A DNA stretch of 42,739 bases, from positions 1,269 to 44,007 of the forward strand of contig JAPLOH010000138.1 in assembly GCA_026400845.1 (NCBI GenBank), in the 5' to 3' direction. The notes beneath the pieces were generated by a model. It was not told the DNA's origin, made no database searches, and was given only the letters and a program-made list of their open reading frames with translations. Position 1 is the first letter of the stretch; the number at the start of each line of letters is the position of its first letter. This document shows, piece by piece, positions 37,973-42,739 of this stretch. Source of the stretch: Alphaproteobacteria bacterium. GTDB taxonomy: Bacteria; Pseudomonadota; Alphaproteobacteria; Acetobacterales; Acetobacteraceae. The position numbers were made by a program, and so were the translations under genes.

Positions 37973-37974
37973 TC

Positions 37975-38478
37975 ATGTTCGCAGCCTTCGAAGCCGGGAT
38001 GGACCGGATCTATGCGATCCTGCGCGCGATCTGCGTGGTCATCCTGGTGGAGTACCTCATTCTCGTCCTGTTGCAGGTGTTCTTCCGCTACGTGCTGAAC
38101 GAAAGCCTGTTCTGGGCCGAGGAGGCGGTGCGCTTCAGCATGGTGTGGTCGGTGCTGCTCGGCTCCGCGCTGGTCGCGCGGGACCGGGCGCATATCCGCA
38201 TCGACGTGGTGGAGAACCTGCTGCCGCCGGTGGCGCGCCGCAGGCTCGATCTGGTGCTGGATGTTCTGATGATCGTCTTCATGCTGATCCTCATGGTCAC
38301 CGGCATCCAGTTCGCCGGGCGCAGCATGATGCAGACCTCGCCCTCGCTCGATTTGCCGATGTGGGCGGTCTACGGCGCCATTCCGATCGGCGCCCTTCTC
38401 CAGGCGCTGTTCATGGCCTCGATGTTGCGCCGGCCCGCCACGCCGCATCTGGCCGCGCTGGACGGAGAGCCGGTATGA
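37975..38478 (+). CDS. dctQ: TRAP transporter small permease, DctQ-like
   Basis: A 167-residue membrane protein with four predicted hydrophobic segments. FFRYVLNESLFWAEEAVRFS is the DctQ hallmark, followed by GSALVARDRAHIRID. It starts 2 nt after the dctP stop and its own stop overlaps the dctM start (ATGA). It forms the membrane complex with DctM. Confidence 0.93.
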   Translation: MFAAFEAGMDRIYAILRAICVVILVEYLILVLLQVFFRYVLNESLFWAEEAVRFSMVWSVLLGSALVARDRAHIRIDVVENLLPPVARRRLDLVLDVLMIVFMLILMVTGIQFAGRSMMQTSPSLDLPMWAVYGAIPIGALLQALFMASMLRRPATPHLAALDGEPV

Positions 38479-39749
38479 ACGCGGCGATCATGATCTTGCT
38501 GTTCCTCGGCCTGATGTTCGCGGGCTTCCCGATCGCCTATTCCATGGCGCTTTCGGCGGTGGTGGCGCTGGCGATCGAGGGGCAGGTGCCGCTCTTGCTG
38601 CTGGCGCAGCAATTCTACGCGGCGCTGGACAATTTCTCCCTGCTGGCGATCCCGCTGTTCATTCTCGCCGGCGAACTGATGAACACCGGCGGCATTACCG
38701 AGCGCCTGGTGCGCTTCACCGGCGCGCTGCTTGGCCATATCCGCGGTGGGCTGGCGCACGCCAACATCCTCACCAACATGTTCATGGCGGCGATCTCCGG
38801 CTCGGCGGCGGCCGACGCGGCGGCGATCGGCTCGATGATGATCCCGGCGATGAAGCGGGACGGCTACAAGGCGGAATTCGCCGTTGCCGTGACCTCCTCG
38901 GCAGCCCTGATGGGCCCGATCATCCCGCCCTCCATCGTGGCGGTGATCTACGGCTCCATCACCAATGTCTCGATCGGCGGGCTATTGCTGGCCGGCGCGG
39001 TGCCGGGGGTGCTGGCCGGGCTCGGCATGATGGTGGTGGCCTATTTCATGTCCGCCCGCTACGGGGGTGCTGCGGCAAAGCGGGCGACGGTGGCGGAGTT
39101 CTGGTCCGCCTGCCTGCGCGTCATCCCCGCGGCGATCATGCCGGCGATCATCCTGGGCGGCATCGTCTCGGGCGCCTTCACCCCCACCGAGGCGGCGGGC
39201 GTGGCGGCCGGGTACGGCTTCATCTACGGGCTGATCGAGCGGAAATTCACCCCGAAGGTGCTGTATCACCTGTTCTTCAACGCGGCCTCGGTCTCGGCCT
39301 CGGTGCTGGTGACGCTGGCCGGCGCCGGGTTGTTCGGCTGGGTGCTGGCGCGCGCCGGCACGGCCGAGGCGGCGCTGCATGCGCTGGCGGCGATCACCGA
39401 CAACCCGCAGGTCGCGCTCGTCATTATCCTCGCCTTCCTGCTGTTCCTCGGCGGGCTGGTGGAGACGGTGCCGGCGATGATCCTCAGCGTCCCGGTGCTG
39501 CAACCCATCGCCAAATCCTTCCACTATGACCCCGTGCATTTCGGCTGCCTGGTGCTGATGACCCTGGTGCTCGGTGCGGTGATGCCGCCGACCGGCATCG
39601 TGGCGATGATTTGCTGCCGCATCGGCGGCGTCACCTTCGCGGCCACGCTGAAACTGCTGCTGCCGTTCGTGCTGTGGTGGTTCGCCCTTATTCTCGTCGT
39701 GGCTTTCGTGCCGCAGATTGCGCTCTGGCTGCCCTCGGTCATGCTCTGA
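38475..39749 (+). CDS. dctM: TRAP transporter large permease, DctM-like
   Basis: A 424-residue polytopic membrane protein (about 12 segments), the ion-coupled transport subunit. Typical elements are LLAIPLFILAGELMNTGGI, NMFMAAISGSAAADAAAIG, PIIPPSIVAVIYG and a C-terminal GAVMPPTGIVAMI. The ATG overlaps the dctQ stop. Together dctPQM form a complete secondary transporter, driven by an ion gradient rather than ATP. Confidence 0.95.
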   Translation: MNAAIMILLFLGLMFAGFPIAYSMALSAVVALAIEGQVPLLLLAQQFYAALDNFSLLAIPLFILAGELMNTGGITERLVRFTGALLGHIRGGLAHANILTNMFMAAISGSAAADAAAIGSMMIPAMKRDGYKAEFAVAVTSSAALMGPIIPPSIVAVIYGSITNVSIGGLLLAGAVPGVLAGLGMMVVAYFMSARYGGAAAKRATVAEFWSACLRVIPAAIMPAIILGGIVSGAFTPTEAAGVAAGYGFIYGLIERKFTPKVLYHLFFNAASVSASVLVTLAGAGLFGWVLARAGTAEAALHALAAITDNPQVALVIILAFLLFLGGLVETVPAMILSVPVLQPIAKSFHYDPVHFGCLVLMTLVLGAVMPPTGIVAMICCRIGGVTFAATLKLLLPFVLWWFALILVVAFVPQIALWLPSVML

Positions 39750-39780
39750 TGGCGGCTCTCACCTTCCAGGGAGGTTGCAA

Positions 39781-40074
39781 ATGCCGAGTTACGTGATGCT
39801 GGCGAACTGGACCGACCAAGGGGTCCGCAACGTCAAGGATCTGCCGAAGCGGATCGATCAGGCCAAGAAGATGCTCGCCGAAATGGGTGGCAGCTTCGCC
39901 TCGCTGCACGCGACGATGGGCGCCTACGACCTTGTCGGCATCTACGACGCGCCGGACGACGCGGTGGCGCTGCGCTTCACCATGATGCTGCAAAAGCTCG
40001 GCAATGCCCGCACCACCTCGCTGAAAGCCTTCCCCGAGCCGGCGTTGCGCGAAATCGTCAAATCGATCGGCTGA
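39781..40074 (+). CDS. GYD domain-containing protein
   Basis: A 97-residue protein of the GYD family (dimeric alpha/beta-barrel-like). MPSYVMLANWTDQGVRNVKD and the central GAYDLVGIYDAPDDAVAL match the family, whose function is not known. AGGGAGG precedes the ATG. It begins 31 nt after dctM and ends 14 nt before an SBP gene, so it could be read with either operon. Confidence 0.9.
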   Translation: MPSYVMLANWTDQGVRNVKDLPKRIDQAKKMLAEMGGSFASLHATMGAYDLVGIYDAPDDAVALRFTMMLQKLGNARTTSLKAFPEPALREIVKSIG

Positions 40075-40088
40075 CAAGGAGACTGACC

Positions 40089-41429
40089 ATGGCCAACCGC
40101 CTCCCCCGCCGCGCCCTGCTTGGCGCCACCGCCGCCGGCCTGCTGCCGGCGCCGGCCGTGATCGGCCAGACCAAGAGCCCCTATGCGGGGACCACGATCA
40201 GGGGCGCCGCTTTCGCGCTGCCGTTCCATACCTATCTGCGCAACTACTTCCCCGAATTCGAGGAAAAGACCGGCATCAAGATCGTCTTCGATGTCCAGGC
40301 CTTCCCCGTCTACAACCAGCGCATGGACCTCGAACTGTCCACCAAGGGCAGCACCTACGACGTCTGCAACGTCACCTTCATCTACACCTCGCGCTGGATC
40401 GGCGCCGGCTGGATGACCGACCTCGATCAGTTCACCACCGACGCCAATGCCACGCCGCCGGACTGGGATCCCGCCGATTTCGTCTCCGGTGCCCAGCTCC
40501 CGATGCGCGACGGCAAGGGCCATACCTACGGTTACACCATCGAAGCCGGCGCGATGATCATGGCCGCCGCCCGCGGCGATCTGATCGAGAAGGCCGGGCT
40601 CAAAATGCCGACGACGATGGACGAGTTCATCGCCGTGTGCGACGCGACCCACAACAAGGAGGGCGTCGCGGCCTATACCGCGGACAAGCTGCATCACTGG
40701 AACTGGATGCCCTATCTGATGGGCCATGGCGGCACCGTCATCAAGGACCCGCCGCGCAACATCACCCCCGCACTGGACAATGACGTCACCGCCATGTCCG
40801 CCCAATGGTACGCGGACCTGATGACCAAGTACGGCGTGCCAGGCCTGCTCTCCTACACCGATGACCAGGCGATGCAGTCCCAGCTCGCGGGGCGGGCCAA
40901 TATCCGTACCCAGTCGCTCACCTGGATGCTGCCGCTGTTCAAGGCGGCGGACAGCACCGTCAAAAACACCGTCCGCTACGCCATGATGCCGTCCGGGCCG
41001 AAGGGGCTGTTCCCCGGCGTGAACAGCCACGCCTTCGGCATCCCCGCCGGCTCGCGCAAAAAGGGCGCGGCCTGGGAATTCATCAAATGGGCGCTCTCGA
41101 AGGAGATGCTGCAGCGCATCGTCAACGAGCACGGCTATCCCTCGATCGCCCGCCGCTCGGTGATCGACAGCCCGGTGTTCAAGCAGGCACTGATGCTGAA
41201 CGGCCAGGATGTCGCCGGCCTGTTCCTGCAAACCCTCGAACACGGCGCCAAGGGCGGCTACATGAAATACCGCACCATCCCGGTGTTCCCGCAGGTCGGC
41301 GACAAGATCAACCGTGCGATCGAGGCAGTGGCGACCAAGCAACTCGATGCGCGCAGCGCCATGAAGCAGGCCCAGTCCCAGGCGATCGAGGATATCAAGA
41401 AGGCCGGCTTCGACGTCGATCCCGCCTGA
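40089..41429 (+). CDS. ABC transporter substrate-binding protein, family 1 (sugar type)
   Basis: Exported binding protein of 446 residues. The leader MANRLPRRALLGATAAGLLP has paired arginines and ends near VIGQ (Tat-like). The mature part has FPEFEEKTGIKIVFDVQAFP and a second lobe with MMPSGPKGLFPGVNSHAFGI, as in SBP_bac_1. AAGGAG precedes the ATG. Two MalF/MalG-type permeases follow, making it the ligand receptor of this importer; the ATPase is presumably beyond the window. The ligand may be a sugar or a related polyol. Confidence 0.92.
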   Translation: MANRLPRRALLGATAAGLLPAPAVIGQTKSPYAGTTIRGAAFALPFHTYLRNYFPEFEEKTGIKIVFDVQAFPVYNQRMDLELSTKGSTYDVCNVTFIYTSRWIGAGWMTDLDQFTTDANATPPDWDPADFVSGAQLPMRDGKGHTYGYTIEAGAMIMAAARGDLIEKAGLKMPTTMDEFIAVCDATHNKEGVAAYTADKLHHWNWMPYLMGHGGTVIKDPPRNITPALDNDVTAMSAQWYADLMTKYGVPGLLSYTDDQAMQSQLAGRANIRTQSLTWMLPLFKAADSTVKNTVRYAMMPSGPKGLFPGVNSHAFGIPAGSRKKGAAWEFIKWALSKEMLQRIVNEHGYPSIARRSVIDSPVFKQALMLNGQDVAGLFLQTLEHGAKGGYMKYRTIPVFPQVGDKINRAIEAVATKQLDARSAMKQAQSQAIEDIKKAGFDVDPA

Positions 41430-41444
41430 CGCGGAGCGCAACAA

Positions 41445-42332
41445 TTGGGTCTGCACCGCAGCCGGCAGCTGTTCCTGTGTTTCTGCCTGGCGCCCACTTT
41501 GGCCGTGCTCACGGTGATCACGCTGTTGCCGCTGATCTATCTGCTGGTGACCTCGTTCACGCCGCTGAACCTCACCAACCCCGCGTCGCAGTGGAACTTC
41601 GCCAAGCCGATGGTCAACTACGCCGCACTCCCCGGCGATACACGCTACCTCAACTCGCTATGGGTGCAGGCGAAGCTCTCGTTCTGGACCGTAACCCTGC
41701 AACTGGCCATCGGCTTCGGCTTCGCCCTGCTGTTGAATGTCCCCTCGGGGCTGCTGCGGGCGCTGCGCACGGTGTTCCTGATCCCGATGGTGCTTCCCCC
41801 GATCGTCGTCGCGATCATCTGGAAGGTGCTCTACACGCCGGATATCAGCCCTTTCCACTGGGCGATGAAGGCGCTCGGCTACCCCGTCGCCTCGGCCATC
41901 ACCGAGCCCGGCTGGGCGCTCACCGCGATCATCATCGCCGATACCTGGGAGTGGTTTCCGCTCACCATGCTGATGATCCTGGCGGGGCTGCAAACCATCC
42001 CGGAAGATCTGCTGGACGCCGCCAAGGTGGATGGCGCACGCGCCTGGCAAACAACGCTCCACGTCACCATCCCCTATATCCGCGGCACGCTGATGGTCGC
42101 CGGCGTGCTGCGGCTGATCGACAGCATCAAGGCCTTCCCGCTGATCTACCTGCTGACCGATGGCGGCCCGGGCTCGGTGACCGAGGTGACCAACTACTAC
42201 GCCTTCCAGCAGGCCTTCAATTTCTCCTTCCTGGGCTATTCCAGCGCCATTACGATGGGCCTCGTCGTCATCGTCCTGGTGCTGAGCTGGGCGATCGTGC
42301 GGATGACCGGATGGGGCGCCGAACATGAGTGA
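41445..42332 (+). CDS. ABC transporter permease, MalF/UgpA-like
   Basis: Membrane permease of 295 residues. A TTG start at 41445 is chosen: GGAG lies 9 nt upstream and the protein then begins directly before the first membrane segment (LFLCFCLAPTLAVLTVITL). The EAA loop is LLDAAKVDGARAWQTTLHVT followed by IPYIR, and the late LLTDGGPGSVTEV is typical of MalF-type subunits. It overlaps the next permease gene by 8 nt. Confidence 0.92.
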   Translation: MGLHRSRQLFLCFCLAPTLAVLTVITLLPLIYLLVTSFTPLNLTNPASQWNFAKPMVNYAALPGDTRYLNSLWVQAKLSFWTVTLQLAIGFGFALLLNVPSGLLRALRTVFLIPMVLPPIVVAIIWKVLYTPDISPFHWAMKALGYPVASAITEPGWALTAIIIADTWEWFPLTMLMILAGLQTIPEDLLDAAKVDGARAWQTTLHVTIPYIRGTLMVAGVLRLIDSIKAFPLIYLLTDGGPGSVTEVTNYYAFQQAFNFSFLGYSSAITMGLVVIVLVLSWAIVRMTGWGAEHE

Positions 42333-42739
42333 CCGCCGCAAACGCATCTGGCTGCACGTGCTGGTGATCGTGCTGGTACTCCTGATCCTGGCCCCCTTCG
42401 GCTGGCTGCTGCGCATGTCGTTCCAGACCAACGCACAGATTTTCGCCTTCCCGCCCCGCCTGTTCTTCAGCCCGACGCTCGCCAATTATCAGGGCTTGTG
42501 GGAGACCGAATTCCGCCACTCCTTCGTCAATTCCCTGGTCACCAGCATCCTCTCCACCGTCATCTCCATGGTGGTCGGCACCCCCGCGGCCTATGCGCTG
42601 GCGCGCATGCGCACACGCTCTAACATGCTCAGCCTGTGGATCATCGCCAGCCGCCTCGCGCCGCCCACCGCCTTCGCCATCCCCTATTTCCTGGTCTATC
42701 GCGAAATCGAGCTGATCGACAGCATCAAGGCCTTCCCGC
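42325..42739 (+). CDS. ABC transporter permease, MalG/UgpE-like (3' end outside window)
   Basis: The first 138 codons of a MalG-type permease: MSDRRKRIWLHVLVIVLVLL is the first membrane segment, followed by FFSPTLANYQGLW, NSLVTSILSTVISMVVGTPA and AYALARMR. The visible end LIDSIKAFP is encoded by 29 nt identical to the upstream permease gene (42113-42141) and does not look like the usual continuation here (LIDT-LGLI). The true downstream sequence may therefore differ. The ATG overlaps the stop of the MalF-like gene. Confidence 0.88.
   Translation, partial: MSDRRKRIWLHVLVIVLVLLILAPFGWLLRMSFQTNAQIFAFPPRLFFSPTLANYQGLWETEFRHSFVNSLVTSILSTVISMVVGTPAAYALARMRTRSNMLSLWIIASRLAPPTAFAIPYFLVYREIELIDSIKAFP

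Overview
The window is GC-rich chromosomal DNA from an alphaproteobacterium, most likely Rhodospirillales and probably Acetobacteraceae. Three things point there: codon use is strongly G/C in third positions, periplasmic substrate-binding proteins (SBPs) with Tat/Sec-type leaders are unusually numerous, and a Hint_2-type self-cleaving surface protein is present. The family assignment is inference; no rRNA or species marker is present.

Layout. (1) 1-7508, minus strand: one tightly packed eight-gene operon, read right to left. It encodes a family-5 SBP, a DapA-family aldolase/lyase, 3-hydroxyanthranilate 3,4-dioxygenase, and a complete LivKHMGF-type ABC importer (livF is cut by the window edge). 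It looks like an uptake-and-ring-cleavage module for an aromatic amino acid or related compound. (2) 7730-10915: a cytochrome P460-like c-type protein, a decayed short-chain dehydrogenase, a small ArsC/Spx-like protein and an orphan family-5 SBP. (3) 10955-19742: a mostly housekeeping block on the minus strand (ppx/gppA, rlmE, guaB, rsmB, a DUF3445 heme-protein gene, guaA). An orphan family-1 SBP on the plus strand and a long inverted repeat interrupt it. (4) 19872: tRNA-Gln(CUG). (5) 20104-29062: accessory metabolism, with two alpha/beta hydrolases, a frameshifted SBP pseudogene, a small SRPBCC-like protein, a quinone oxidoreductase, DppB/DppC-type permeases, a crotonase and another family-5 SBP. 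(6) 29182-30140: a GNAT acetyltransferase and a DUF1330 protein.

(7) 30379-34502 is visibly more A/T-rich than its surroundings. It carries two large surface-type proteins: a tail-fibre-like protein ending in an S74-type intramolecular chaperone domain, and a beta-rich passenger fused to a Hint (Hedgehog/intein) domain. A short Arg-rich protein with a good promoter follows, then an IS3-type remnant whose ORF is fused to unrelated sequence. This is the most novel-looking part of the window. (8) 35650-39749: a galactonate-dehydratase-like enolase-superfamily enzyme, divergent from a complete DctPQM TRAP transporter, with a candidate promoter/operator between them. (9) 39781-42739: a GYD-domain protein, a family-1 SBP and two MalF/MalG-type permeases. 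The second permease is cut by the window end, exactly inside a 29-nt copy of sequence from the first.

Overall this is a transport-rich region. It contains four family-5 SBP genes (one broken), two family-1 SBPs, one Liv-type SBP and one TRAP SBP, each near catabolic enzymes. A dispersed inverted-repeat element (14013-14134 and 29071-29110, with a possible diverged relative near 8293-8395) sits at gene ends.
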